This document shows positions 24,746 to 36,546 of a stretch of 64,000 bases of DNA, piece after piece. A program made the position numbers and the translations under genes. The stretch comes from Litsea cubeba. Lineage: Eukaryota > Streptophyta > Magnoliopsida > Laurales > Lauraceae. The first letter of the stretch is position 1; every line of letters begins with the position of its first letter. The notes beneath the pieces are model-generated. The model was not told the origin of the DNA. It saw only the letters and a program-made list of their open reading frames with translations, and made no database searches. The DNA lies in NCBI GenBank assembly GCA_012931725.1, contig CM022950.1, positions 56,582,663 to 56,646,662 of the forward strand. The letters are read 5' to 3'.

Positions 24746-27045
24746 TGCCCGGGTTGTATGGAATACTTGGTATTGTGAGCCTCAGACATGATATCGTTCC
24801 TCAAGTCCTCCAAGTTAGGCACACACAGACGGTCTCGGTAATACAAAACTCCATCTACTACACGAAAATCCGGACGATCTGCTATATGTTCTGAAATCTT
24901 AGCCAACTCTGGGTCTTGCAACTGATTCTCTTTGATCTTCTGAATGAACGAAGGCTCTGACACTGACATGTTTGCTAACATGACACCCTCTCTTAGTGGA
25001 TGAAATTCTACTCCCAACTCTTCTAACTGTTGTACCACATAAGTCCCCCGAAGACTTGCCATGCTCACTGACTTTCTGCTCAAGGCATCTGCAACTACAT
25101 TCGCTTTCCCCGGGTGATACTTGATTGGAAAATCGTAATCCTTGATATATTCCATCCATCTCCTCTGCCTCATGTTCAACTCCTTCTGAGAAAACAAGTA
25201 CTGTAGGCTACGGTGATCGGAGTGAACCTCAAACTTCTCTCCATAGAGGTAGTGTCTCCACATCTTCAAAGCTAAAACAACTGCGGCCAATTCGAGATCA
25301 TGTGTTGCATAGTTCTTCTCATGATCTTTCAACTGCCGTGACCCATATGCAACTACCTTCCCATCTTGCATTAGCACGCATCCAAGTCCAACATTGGAAG
25401 CATCGGTAAAAATAGTAAAACCGCCGCTCCCAGATGGCAAAGTGAGGACTGGAGCTGTAGTCAGTCTCTTCTTTAGCTCTTGGAAACTAGCTTCACACTT
25501 GTCCGTCCAAACATATGGTGCATTCTTCCTTGTCAACTTCGTCAAAGGTGACGCAATCGACGAAAATCCTTGTACAAACCTCCGGTAATATCCTGCCAAT
25601 CCAAGAAAACTCCTGATTTCTGATGCATTCTTCGGTCTATCCCAATTCATGACTGCCTCAATCTTGGACGGGTCCACTGATAATCCTTCTTTGGAGATGA
25701 TATGACCAAAAAATGTGACTTGGTCCAACCAAAACTCACATTTACTAAGTTTTGCAAACAACTGATTCTCTCTCAAAAGCTGGAGTGCTATCCTCAAATG
25801 TTCTTCGTGCACTTCTTTGGTCTTGGAATACACTAAAATATCATCAATAAACACCACCGTAAACTGATCCAAATACTCCGCAAATATTTTGTTCATCAAT
25901 GCCATGAAAACTGCCGGTGCATTAGTCAAACCAAATGGCATCACTAAAAACTCATAGTGTCCATATCTTGTCCGAAATGCTGTTTTTGGTACATCTGAGT
26001 CTCTAACTCTCAACTGATGGTAGCCTGACCTCAAATCAATCTTCGAAAAGTAAGCAGCTCCTTGCAACTGATCAAACAATTCATCTATCCTTGGCAATGG
26101 ATATTTGTTTTTGATGGTCACTTGGTTCAATCTTCTATAGTCAATACACATTCTCATGGAACCATCCTTCTTCTTTACAAACAAAACTGGTGCTCCCCAC
26201 GGTGACACACTAGGTCTCACAAAACCTTTGTTCAAAAGTTCTTGTAATTGCATCTTCAACTCTCCCAATTCTGTCGGGGCCATTCTGTAAGGTGCGATAG
26301 ATATCGGAGCGGTCCCCGGTAACAACTCAATAGTGAAGTCTATCTCTCTAATGGGTGGCAATCCTGGTATCTCTTCCGGGAAGACATCCGGAAATTCACA
26401 AACGATTGGGATCTCCTCCACCCCTTGGGACCGTTTATCCTCCGTGATAAACGCCATATAACCCTCACAACCACCTTTTAGAAGTCTATCAGCTTTCAAC
26501 GCTGAAATAAACCCTGCACCAGAATTACTCCTCTCTCCCTGGAACAACAACACCCCCGCTTGGGTCTCCTCTAACTTAAAAGTTAGGGTTTTATGGAAAC
26601 AATCCATAGTAGCATGGTATCCTGCTAACCAATCCATCCCTAAGATGACATCAAAATCCTGCATCTCCAACAAAACGAGATCTGCCGGTAATACTACTTC
26701 TCCTATCATGACTGGACAACTAGGGTAAAAAGTTCTACAAACAACTTCCTTACCTAAAGGGGTAGTCACAGTCAAAATAAAATTCAACTCACTAGCATGT
26801 ATATCAATCAACTTAGCAAATTTTGGAGATAGGAATGAGTGAGTAGAGCCAGGGTCAAACAAAACCTTAGCATCAAAACCACAGACGAGAAGTGTACCTT
26901 CCACTACATTGCCTTCAGCCTCTGCATCAGCTCTATTGATAGCATAGAGTTGTGCCCTTTGTTGTGGCATGTTCTGTCCTTGTTGTTGCCTGCCTTGTGG
27001 TGCATTCCGGTTCTGATTCTGAGGACGCTGATTCTGATTTTGATT
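24746..27045 (-). CDS. Chromovirus protease, reverse transcriptase and RNase H
   Basis: This is an uninterrupted frame. The protease has [12 protein letters not shown] (DSG-type site written DPGST, common in gypsy elements). The RT has [20 protein letters not shown] with the first aspartate, [20 protein letters not shown], and the catalytic [11 protein letters not shown]. The connection region shows [12 protein letters not shown]. RNase H carries [36 protein letters not shown] and [11 protein letters not shown], then [10 protein letters not shown]. The frame is continuous with gag except for one TAG at 27046-27048. The catalytic residues look intact, so the loss of function lies in that stop, the frameshift near 24740 and the integrase break. 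Confidence 0.92.
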
Positions 27046-28315
27046 CTACCCTTGCTGACGGGCCGGTTGTTGCTGTTGTTGTTGTGGCCTAAACTGTTGC
27101 TGAGGTGCCTGTTGTTGTAGTGGCCTTGCTTGATTCTGAACCACTAACGCATTCTGAGGTGGTGCCTGACGCTGTACTCCCTGTTGTTGTCTATTCTGTC
27201 TATCTGGCCTTGGGCAATCCCTCATTTGGTGGTCCAATGAACCACATCTAAAACATGCTCCCGTGATAGAACGACATTGGGCATTCCCATGATGTTTCCC
27301 ACAATGGACACAAGCACCCGGATTTTGCACATTTTGCTCTTGTCTTGGCCTCTTGTTCTGATTGTTCCTCTGTTGATTGTTCTGCTGCTGTTGACCTTGA
27401 CCCTTTCCTTGGTTCTTGACGATCTTGTTGTGGAAGTTCTCAAATTTGTATGCTCTCTTGACAGCTTCTTCAAAGGTAACGGGTGGTACAACCCCGGTAG
27501 CATCCCTCTCAATAATCGGGTGAAGTCCCTCAAGGAACTTGGTTATCTTCTTCTCCTCTGTGTCCACCAACTCCGGTGCATACCTAGACAATCTCTCAAA
27601 TTTGGTGAGGTATTCGAGGACTGTCATGTTTCCTTGCACAAGTTGCTGAAATTCTACTGCATTTTGCCTCTTGACATGTGTAGGTACATATTTCTCTCCA
27701 AACTGTCTCTTGAAGCTAGTCCAAGCTTCTGCATCAGCCATTGTCCTATATTCTGCCCTGACGGTCTTCCACCAAATATCTGCTAAACCAACAAACATCG
27801 AGGCTGCAAGCTGCACACGTTCTAGACCGGTACACATGAATATCTCAAATATGTTTTCGGTGTGCTCAAGCCAATCATCTGCTGCCATTGGGTCCTCAGT
27901 CCCCAAAAATTCTTTCGGTCCTCTCTTCCTGAACCGCTCATACAACACATTAGGATCATTCCCTCTAACATTCACCGGACCAGGTGGTGCAACTGGGATT
28001 GGTTCCGGTCTCCTCTCCAATATCCCCAACAACTGTGCCTGCATTTGAGCTATCTCCCTAGCATGATCCTCGTCCTTCTTAAGCATCTGTTTCTTGCAAT
28101 CTGGTCTGTGTCTCATATGCTTGTGCTTGGAGCCTAGCCTGATTCTCATTGGCCTGGCGTTGTTGGTCTATCATAGCCTGCATCATCTGTTGGAATTGGT
28201 TCTGCATATTGTTGTCCTGAAGTTCCTCTGTACTAAGCCCTGCACTCTCGCTGTTACTGGCAATGTGATTACTGTTTGCTGTTCTTTTGCGAGGTGGCAT
28301 AACGCTGCAAAACAA
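27046..28315 (-). pseudogene. Chromovirus gag
   Basis: The likely ATG gives MPPRKRTANSNHIASN at about 28300. A single-base frameshift near 28085 separates this N-terminus from the main gag frame. That frame carries the Retrotrans_gag core (DPMAADDWLEHTENIFEIF, RTMADAEAWTSFKRQFGEKY, EFERLSRYAPELVDTEEKKI type motifs), a basic Gln-rich linker and a CCHC knuckle CFRCGSLDHQMRDC. A second, degenerate Cys/His cluster (CVHCGKHHGNAQC) precedes it. A Gln-rich tail leads to TAG at 27046-27048, after which the protease continues in the same frame. Confidence 0.88.
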
Positions 28316-28436
28316 ATTGTTAGCACATATAAACTAAGTACAGGGTGGTCACACATTGCTCACACGATTCTATCTAATGGATCCTCGCCACGTACTTAAG
28401 ATTTCTAGTTTCTTTTAATTGCCTGAAACATGTCCC

Positions 28437-28448
28437 GCTCTGATACCA
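28437..28448 (-). promoter_or_regulatory. Primer binding site, initiator tRNA-Met (chromovirus)
   Basis: The minus-strand sequence TGGTATCAGAGC lies just inside the right LTR, which makes that LTR the 5' LTR and fixes the element's orientation. Confidence 0.92.
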
Positions 28449-30156
28449 GTCCTGTCGCGACCCCGGACCGAAAGGGGAAGGATCCGAGTCCGGGAGTCGG
28501 GACAGTGGGTTGGGTGATGCCGCGCCACGTGCATCTCTTTGGCTAAAGCGCACACGGAGTTAAAAGAATGTTTATCCGTGCACGTGATTTCCCACAGGGT
28601 TCCGCGGTGAGGATTATCTTTACACATCATCTCACATATAACCATATCAAACATATTTTCAAGATTGCGGAAGCGTGTAGTAAACCATATTAATACCATT
28701 CAAATCCATAAACAAGACTGATTTATGGTTAACATAACAAGATATCAGGATGAGCAATGATCAAGCATATTTTCCCCAAAAGTAAAGTTAAGTGTAATTA
28801 CAAAATATCAGTTGATTAATGCTCCCAAAATAACGGTCAACAAAGACCGTACAGCCAAGTGAAATCTAAAACAAAGATATCAAGTTCCCAAAGTGTATCG
28901 TTCTCAAGGCAAAGCCGAATGTCTACATGACATCATCGGCTTGCCACTCAATCACTCGTTGCGGTTCACCGACCGCCTCCTCTGGCTCCTCCTCAATGGC
29001 AATAAGCTCGGGACCTGAGTACCAAAATAAATGGATCAGACACGACGGTCTGGCAGGTGGGTGAAAAGATATGACAATAATAAAACAATGATGCTATGCA
29101 AGAGTTAAGAAAACTTGTGGATAAACAATGAACTTTATAAAAAAACAATGTATCATTTCAAAAGAAATACATATGCAATAAATCATGTAAGGTAACAAGG
29201 ATTTGAAAACTATCAAGATGGCAACCCCACAAGCTAGATCCTCCCTTCACCGAAGTGAAGAGAGCGCATACCCTAACAGGATCATTGACCTCAGTCACAC
29301 GAGGTGAGGAGGAACAACGATAAACAGGATCATTGGCCTCAGTCACACGAGGTGAGGAGGAACAACGATAAATATTATAATATACATATATATACTCTGC
29401 GGGACCACGGTAGCGAACCGGGTAAAAACTCTGCACATTCCAGACTGCAGCTGACTATCAGGAGGGGAAGGAACCCCAAGTCGGGAGATCAAACCGACGA
29501 GGTCGTCCAAGCTCAGTGGTGCCGACTCATAGGTCAAATACGATAAATCAAATCATATGCATAATGAAGAACGGGGTGCCATGGGCACAAATACACATTC
29601 ATCTCAAGTCGCCATATACAAGTTAGCAAAAGCTAAACATCTCACTTCTAGTACTCTTGGGACGGTCTAGTCATATCAAGTTGGTTTGAAATCCCAAAAT
29701 AGGAGTTTGGTTGAAAATCGGATACAAATAGTTTTCCATACCTTTACAGGCCAACAATGGGGTTTCTAGAATTGAAACAGTGCGAATAGGGTCCCGTATG
29801 TCGGTTATGCTGAAATTTTGGTACTCTTTAAGAGTTAGGGACATTCCGGGTCCTTATACACATTGATAAATCTAGAAAACCTCATGGAGTTTCCATGATG
29901 AGGTTCCTCCTTCCTTCGGACTTCATATAATGCCTTACTCATCCTTGAATAGCATTGGGCCTCCAAACAATACCTCCACACTACAGCCCTTCACAATATA
30001 CCCCAATCTTTCATGGGTTTGAATGCATCATTATAGGTTCAATGTCTTCAAATAAGAAGATAAGGGATAGAGCTGAATTGGACTTGAGTAGGGCTTGGAA
30101 TGAATCTGGAGATTAGTCTCACAATTCTCCTATTTTACAGTCTATCTCATTTCAGT

Positions 30157-30376
30157 CCGATCGATCGGACTCCTTGGCCGATCGATCGGTCCTGAATTTG
30201 CTTCCAGTTATTTACAGTCCGATCGATCGGACCTGATGGGCGATCGATCGGTCCTGAGAACCCTCTCAGTTATTTACAGTCCGATCGATCGGACCTGACG
30301 GGCGATCGATCGGTCCTGAGAACCCTCTCAGTTATTTACAGTCCGATCGATCGGACCTGATGGGCGATCGATCGGT
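30157..30376. repeat. CGATCGATCG palindrome array in the 5' LTR
   Basis: Eight copies of a CGATCGATCGG-centred palindrome are present, one unit more than in the 3' LTR. The array lies about 1.22-1.44 kb from the sense start and, if the TATA box at 31087 is used, would be transcribed in the leader. Confidence 0.9.
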
Positions 30377-31086
30377 CCTGTAGCGAATTTCAACCCATTT
30401 GGTTGAATTCTTCTCTTGTCCAACTCCAATCCATTTCCTTTCTTTCCCTTTCTTCCATACATATCTTCACAATTAATTGGGCTATTCCTTGACCTCATTA
30501 TCTCATCAATTCATCATTCAAAATCAATAAGACTAAACCATCAAGCATGATAAATCAATAAAACCATCAATGAAGACAAATCAAGATCTTTGCAGAAAAC
30601 ATGATAAAACACATGAAAATCATTTCATCCACTTGCCTTGGGTCCAATTGCAATTCAATTGAGCTCTAATCACCTCTTAGGCCCACAATCAAACACCTAT
30701 ACACAAAACCCCCAAATCCAAACCCTAGATCAACAAAATCCAAGTAAAACAAGACGGAATTTTCCAATAATTGAAATAGGGCTAGCCTAGGGCTAAACAA
30801 ACAAGATTATAAAACTTTTAGGAAAATCACTTACAAAGAAGTTCTTCAAAAAGCAAGGTGTTGTCCAAAGGAAGTCTTGGAGTGGGCGGTTTTCTTCAAA
30901 AATGGTGTCAAGACGAAGGCCTTGAGATGAGGAAGAAGATTATAGTCTCTAACCTTCCATTAGCACTAGCTTAGTGGGGGATTGAAGATGAAGATGCAAG
31001 AAAAGGTAAGGGAAAACCCTTAGGGCTGGGATTTCTCTCCTCCTCTAGGGTTTTTGCCAGAAATGGGAAAAAGAAGAAGAAGCTTT

Positions 31087-31096
31087 CTATATATAG
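31087..31096 (-). promoter_or_regulatory. TATA box of the chromovirus 5' LTR
   Basis: CTATATATAG is followed on the minus strand by CTTCTTCTTC and AAACCCTAG. It is identical to the copy at 13312-13321. Confidence 0.55.
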
Positions 31097-31598
31097 TAAG
31101 TGGGAGTGGGGCCCACAACTTAAAGAACTTCTCGGGCTCAAAACATGGTCTTCGGAGCTTCAAACGAATTCGACGAAGAAGACAAAGTTGCTCGGCAAAA
31201 TTTCTAGTTTCCAAAAAGTATATATTTTGCACATTTTGGTGACATTGAAATCGGTGTCCAGATTTTGGGTAAAAAGACCATTTTGCCCTCAATTAGTGAA
31301 AAATCAGGTTTAAGGTCTTCAAATGAAAACGATGTCAACATGAAAGTTGTAGGGATTAACAAGATAAATCCAATGGGTTTAAAAACACGATTCTTGGAAA
31401 TCATCGGTAAACCCCCAATCTCACACAATTCGTAATAAGAACCCCCAAAGGGTCCCACACATAAAAAGGCTCTCCAAATTCCCCAAAGCTATCAAAAAGC
31501 TATTCTAATCCCCAACTAATCCAAAACCACTAAACACACTTAAACTAAAATACAACTTAATCAACTCTAAACGAGGTCTCTCGGGTCGGGGTCTTACA

Positions 31599-32031
31599 TC
31601 TATCAACCATCTTAATTGAAACGGTACCCTCATTATCTCAATTGATACGGTTTCCTCACAAGTCTCCATGGAATATGCATTTTCAAGTAAGAAGTATAGC
31701 AGCCGCTCTTCAGAACTATAATGTCCACTTTGTGGATATTCAAAATGCAACGGTTCGATTTAGTAATAAGTTGACTAGGAACAGAGTGGTTCCTTCCCAT
31801 ATATCCAATGTGGAAGTAGAAATGTTATGGAGGAATTGATTTGTTCAAGACCGGGCCGGGGGCATGAATTTATTTTGGTTTAGTTACTTTCATTATTTAT
31901 TACTTTGTATCATTGGGGTATGCCCCTTTGAAATTTCTAAAGCCACCGTTTAGCTTTAGAATTCCGTTTTTGTATATTTCTTTTTAGAAGAAATGAATAA
32001 CTAACTTACTCTTAAAAAAAAATAAAAAAAA
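31599..32031 (+). pseudogene. Young LINE 3' end: ORF2 C-terminus, 3' UTR and poly(A)
   Basis: After the TSD tctat the LINE resumes. Translation of 31675-31839 reads FQVRSIAAALQNYNVHFV and NRVVPSHISNVEVEMLW, the C-terminal tail of LINE ORF2, and stops at 31837-31839. A 3' UTR of about 170 bp follows, then the poly(A) tail at 32014-32031 (interrupted by one T) and the 17-bp TSD at 32032-32048. Confidence 0.82.
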
Positions 32032-32048
32032 ATATCAGTATCATGATG

Positions 32049-32674
32049 TTAGATTGATGCGGCCATACCAATAAGAGTATCTGACTGTGAGGAATGCATG
32101 CACAACAGGAAACAGCTTGCATCGATTAATATTTCAAGTTCGAGTGAATTCACAATCAACAAAATAAGCTGCATGTCATTGTTAATAATACAATCATATT
32201 TATCCGAATGTTTGCCCACCATCATATTCATAGATTCTAATGCCCATCATAATGAAGGTTAAAAAAGTGAATTCATCACAACAATCAAGTATTAGCCATG
32301 AATGGATCTAATCATACCCTAATCTAATCAATTCATGTAATCAAGATGATAATCAATTTTCAGATCAACCCAAGTCTAATATTTGAAACTCATAAAGGAT
32401 GGTGATAGACCACTTACTCATTGATGGTGATAAGGAGTTCCAAACCGATAGGCAGCCCCCACTTCAACGTACTTAGGTGAGACTTGAGAGAGAACAAAAA
32501 AAAAAGTGTTGTGACTTGTAAGCAACGAATGGGGAGGTATAAAATTGACTTTTTTATAGGGCGTGAGGAACGAGTGGGGAGGTTTCAGATTGACTTATAG
32601 GGTCCCTTTCCTAATTGAATTAGGAAACACTATGGATTAGATTTATAAACCACTTTATTATTACTATTATATTA
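32049..32674. other. Old insertion-site flank, unassigned
   Basis: This should be the continuation of the sequence broken at 5670 by the LINE. I see no clear coding remnant. From 32545 to 32674 it is repeated almost exactly at 51937-52062, in both cases just before a TCTATATTACTAAAGGG Helitron start. Confidence 0.45.
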
Positions 32675-32816
32675 TCTATATTACTAAAGGGATGTATACA
32701 CTTCATGAGACTTCCTGGAGAAGGACACGTGACATGTCTTGGAGATGGACACGTGGCAGCAGCCAGCCTACAATTGTGTTCTGCTAGAAACTAGAAATTG
32801 ATTGATTAGAATTTGA

Positions 32817-33040
32817 ATTATCCTAAAATCTCTCAATGGTATCCCTATTACCAACAATAATTATCCTAAAATCTCTCAATGAGATCCATATTACCAATAA
32901 TAATTATCCTAAAATCTCTCAATGAGATCCCTATTACCAACAATAATTATCCTAAAACCTATCCATAACATCTCTCCTTGAGAGATCCCTATTACCAACA
33001 ATAATTATCCTAAAACCTCTCCATAACATCTCTCCATAAA
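32817..33040. repeat. Tandem repeat near the Helitron 5' end
   Basis: Five copies of a 42-58 bp unit start AATTATCCTAAAA (32817, 32860, 32902, 32944 and 33002), each followed by TCTCTCAATGAGATCC or a variant. Confidence 0.8.
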
Positions 33041-33561
33041 CCCATACTCCTAAAACCCATATACACGTCTTCTATCTCCATCTCTCTCTTCAAGGTCCTA
33101 AGGCCCATATGCACGTCTTCTCTCTCCATCTCTCTCTTCAAGGTTAGTTCTTTTTATCTCTAGATTCAATATTTTGTTTGATTTTCTCTCTCTAGATTCA
33201 CTGTTCTGGAGGGGATGGCGTGACATGTACATGTTTTGTAAATAAAAAAAATGTTTGGAGAGTTCTGTTGTGACATAACTTAGGGGATGGCGTGCCTGTA
33301 CATGTTTTGAAAGCAAAAAAAATCAAAAAAAAATTGTTTGGAAAGATTAAATAGGCCATACTAGGCCCACAGCAGGCCCCATTAACAAGCTGAGGAGACA
33401 GTGGAATGGTCTAAACAGAGTCCAGATAGACCACAAGTGGGGACCATGAAATGCTTCCAGAACAGTTGAAATCATGCAATCAGGCTCCATATTGGCCCCA
33501 ATAAACATGGGTAGGAATGCAAATGGCTGAGGGTATCCCTCAATAATACAAACCCATCAAA
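33041..33561. other. Helitron 5' interior, non-coding
   Basis: Two repeats of CCCATATRCACGTCTTC with CT-rich tracts lie at 33055-33140, and a GGGGATGGCGTG duplication at 33213-33330. There is no recognisable Rep domain. A CAAG|GTTAGT site at about 33140 looks like a splice donor, which could mark captured sequence. Confidence 0.4.
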
Positions 33562-34519
33562 TTGCTTGGCCTCACTTCAGACATCCATATTTATACACAA
33601 TCCAAAATTAAAGCGTGGGCTAACCCCACTGGTAGGCTTGCTTATGCACATCCAAACTCAGGAGAACGCCATTATTTGGGTATCCTGCTAAATAAAGTTC
33701 GGGGGGCAAAATGCCATGAGGATATAAGAACCATTGGAGGGGTGGTGCACCCAACTTACAAATTGGCATGCTTTGCACTTGGCTTACTCGATCATGATGG
33801 TGCATGGCATGAAACACTTAACGAGGCCTTGACGTGGGCTAAATGTTCACAACTTAGAAACATGTTTTGTTCAATGCTCATGTTTTCAGAAATTACAAAT
33901 CAGACGGAATTATGGAAAAAACACTGGGTGGACCTCACAGATGATTTACAAAGTCGAAAGAGGAGAGAGCTTGGAGACAGAGATAAACGTCTTGATGAAA
34001 GTGAATTGAGAAATTTAGGGCTGCTGGATATCGAGCGTATACTTAATAGGAATGGTAGGTCCTTGACAGAATTCCATCCTATGCCTATGCCATCTTCTCG
34101 GTTGGGCCAATTCGTTACAAACAAACTCATAAGGGAAGAACTCAATTATGATAGCACTGCTGAAAGCCATTTGTTCGAATCTTTACATGTCAGCTTAAAT
34201 GATGATCAAAAGAGGGTCTTCAATACGATAATGGATGCATACGAGAGACGGACAGGAGGTATATTCTTTGTTTATGGTAGTGGAGGAACTGAAAAGACGT
34301 ATCTATTGAGGACTTTAATAGCAAAGGTAAGTTCACAAAATAAAATTGTTCTTTCGGTAGCATCATCGGGCATTGCTGCTCTGCTTTTGCCAAATGGAAG
34401 AATTGCGCACTCCCGTTTCAAAATACCTCTAAACCTTCATCAATCGTCATGTTGTTACATCACCCATCGGACCGATTTGGCACTGTTAATTTCCGAAGCG
34501 GAGTTAATCATATGGGATG
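33562..34519 (+). pseudogene. Helitron helicase (Pif1-like), N-terminal part
   Basis: The frame carries GRLAYAHPNSGERHYLGILL and GAKCHEDIRTIGGVVHPTYK, the domain that joins Rep to helicase in plant Helitrons. It then has LNDDQKRVFNTIMDAYE (Pif1 motif Q/I) and the Walker A region VYGSGGTEKTYLLRTL, in which the usual GTGKT is GTEKT. Motif Ia-like SVASSGIAALLLPNGRIAHS follows. It breaks at the DEAP box (LIIWD) where copia-2 is inserted at 34520. The visible ORF runs on into the LTR and that tail is not real protein. The rest is at 44296. Confidence 0.85.
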
Positions 34520-36533
34520 TGTTGGGATTGGTGTATGCCCTAAAGCCCACTAGCTGCACACTCATCTTTTGTTACTGGATATTTAATGGAATGACTCTTT
34601 TCTGCTTAAACATATGTATATATGTATGGTTGTGTAAGGCCCATTGTTTCTAGTAAATGAATTAGGTGTGTAGTGTCTACACACAGATAGGTCTAATTCG
34701 TGGACACTGGAAACAACATATTTGTTCATAACTGAGAGATGGAGCTGGGCACTTCATCTTGGTATAAGTTATAATGAGAGACTCTCTTGTATTCAGGGTG
34801 ACTTACCTAAGTCATGGGAGGTCTTTTCCGGATTTATCTCATTAATGCATATGCAATGCATTGAACAGGACCATGGTAGGTGTGATCTCTAAAATAATAC
34901 TATCACCGAGAGAGATCAAGTCACCTCATGCTACTGAGTGACCAGTGCTCTTAATCTTGAGCATTTGTGGATGAACTGACGAAGTCAAGTTCTTGTGCTT
35001 TAATTTACTATGGGTGAGATTCTTTTTATGGGTCAGCAGCTCTGTGTTTTGGGTACTCAGACTTGATCAGTTGGGACGTGCAGATGCAATAAAGAATCTA
35101 TGCCATCTAATGATGGAATGATCGTCCCCTTAGAATTATCCGATTAATCATCAAAATCTAAGATCTTAGTATATGGATGTTCCATATGGATATTGAACTT
35201 GTGGGTCGCTCCCTGGACCAAGAGAATGATATCCGGATGATGATTAAGTTAAGGATATGAAGTTCGAAGGTTTAGATGTAATCGAGAAGGTTGATAGTAC
35301 ATGTGATAACCTGACTTGATTATGGATGTTACATAGAGGGGCATTCAGGTCATTACACTTAGTAGGTCGAAGACAACTGTCATTTTATGACGAGCTTATT
35401 ATATTATATATTTGTCCCTGGAGTTCAACCATAACTCTTGAGTGGAATGAGTTAAGGTTAAAATGGTCTTAATGTTGTTATGGGTTTAGCATGGACATTT
35501 TGGTTATTTTGGGAGCCAATGGCAAATATGTCTTTTGGTCCCTTCTCTAGTCACTTTCCAAGATTGGCATGGTTTCCTTAGTTGTTTAGATGACATTTGG
35601 ATGAATTATTTTAGTGGAAAAATAATTTTGAGTTTAAATTCAAATAGGCTTTTGATGGCATACATGAATTTAATTCTAGATAAATTATTTATGGGCCATG
35701 GTGTGCATTATCATGTGGGACGTCCATAATGGGAATTCCATGGGTAAGGTTTCCAATTTTGAGTAAGTCTCTCTACTTGGAAGGTTGGACTCCTCTTTGG
35801 ATTAGTATTCCTATAAGAAAGTTTTTTTTTTTGAATTAGAAACTTAAATTAGTAAGTGTTGTACAACTAGGATTACTAATTGCTAAAGTTTGTAGGATGT
35901 TCCTTAGTTTCCTTTTCTAATTGGAGTGTTTCTAAAAGAAAATAAATCTTTAGATTATTCTTTCCTTTTAGGACATCTATGAGAATTAGAAGAGATAACT
36001 TTTTAAGAAAGCCATTCCAAAGTTTTTATAAAAGGGACCATGCACCCCCTTGGACGTCCAACACTAAGAGAAAGCCTCATTCCACACGTCCAGCCCTTTG
36101 GTTCTTTCTTCTTCATTGAAGAAAGTTTAAGGTCTGAGATTTTTCCTTAGAAAAAGTTCTCAAAATCCATTTAGAAACCTAGATTAAGATCCCACCATAT
36201 TAGCCAATCAGATTTGGAAGTGAGATAGAGAAGAAGATCAAAAGCAACTCTACTGTAGAAAATTCCAGCAAGTTGTTTGCTAATTGCAAGTCTGAGTTCG
36301 GCCCTTTGGATCTATTATTTCAGAGATTTGAAGTCTACAAATCTTCAAGGTAATAGTCTTCTTGAATCTCCTTTAATTATACACTTGTTGGTCATAAATT
36401 CATGGAGTTCTTTTGCGATCACTATGGCTGATTTATGCTGCCCAAATCAGGTTTTTTAAAATCTGTCATGTTACAAATTAGCCATGAACATCTTCCCCTA
36501 GTGATGTTTAGATCTGAATCGCAGTTTCTTTCA
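34520..36533 (+). repeat. Copia-2 5' LTR
   Basis: 2,014 bp, TGTTGGGATT to TTTCTTTCA, clearly diverged from copia-1 LTRs by several indels and substitutions, so it is an older subfamily copy. TATAAAAG lies at 36027-36034. Confidence 0.9.
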
Positions 36534-36534
36534 G

Positions 36535-36546
36535 TGGTATCAGAGC
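36535..36546 (+). promoter_or_regulatory. Primer binding site, initiator tRNA-Met (copia-2)
   Basis: TGGTATCAGAGC lies one base after the LTR, as in copia-1. Confidence 0.92.

Larger units (their letters stand above)
10719..31598 (-). mobile_element. Full-length Tekay-like chromovirus (Ty3/gypsy), split by a nested copia
   Basis: Two LTRs of about 3.1 kb (10719-13825 and 28453-31598) enclose, on the minus strand, gag, protease, reverse transcriptase, RNase H, integrase and a C-terminal chromodomain-like segment. A tRNA-iMet PBS, a PPT and a perfect 5-bp TSD complete the structure. By eye the LTRs differ at only about ten substitutions plus a copy-number change in a palindromic repeat, so the insertion is recent. 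It lies in the young LINE. A copia (14783-24424) later disrupted its integrase. Frameshifts and two TAG codons make it non-autonomous. Confidence 0.93.
28453..31598 (-). repeat. Chromovirus 5' LTR (right end)
   Basis: 3.15 kb, bounded by TGTCGCGACC and GGGTCTTACA on the plus strand. A TATA box CTATATATAG lies at 31087-31096 with a CT-rich leader after it on the minus strand. This implies a U3 of about 0.5 kb and a very long R/U5. Confidence 0.93.
5688..32031 (+). mobile_element. 5'-truncated L1-type LINE, composite span containing nested insertions
   Basis: LINE sequence is present in three blocks: 5688-6728, 9664-10718 and 31599-32031, about 2.5 kb in all. They encode part of the reverse transcriptase, the zf-RVT domain and the C-terminal RNase H-like tail, followed by a 3' UTR and a poly(A) tail at 32014-32031. 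A perfect 17-bp target-site duplication bounds the whole span. The 5' end is truncated inside the RT domain, as is usual for L1-type retrotransposition. A Tekay-like solo LTR and a full chromovirus were later inserted into it. Confidence 0.88.

Noticed and set aside
27277..28399. Several plus-strand ORFs of 90-169 residues
   Set aside because: They are antisense shadows of chromovirus gag; the minus strand carries the clear CCHC knuckle and gag core.
34520..34653. C-terminal extension of the helicase ORF
   Set aside because: The frame merely runs into the copia LTR; the helicase continues at 44296.
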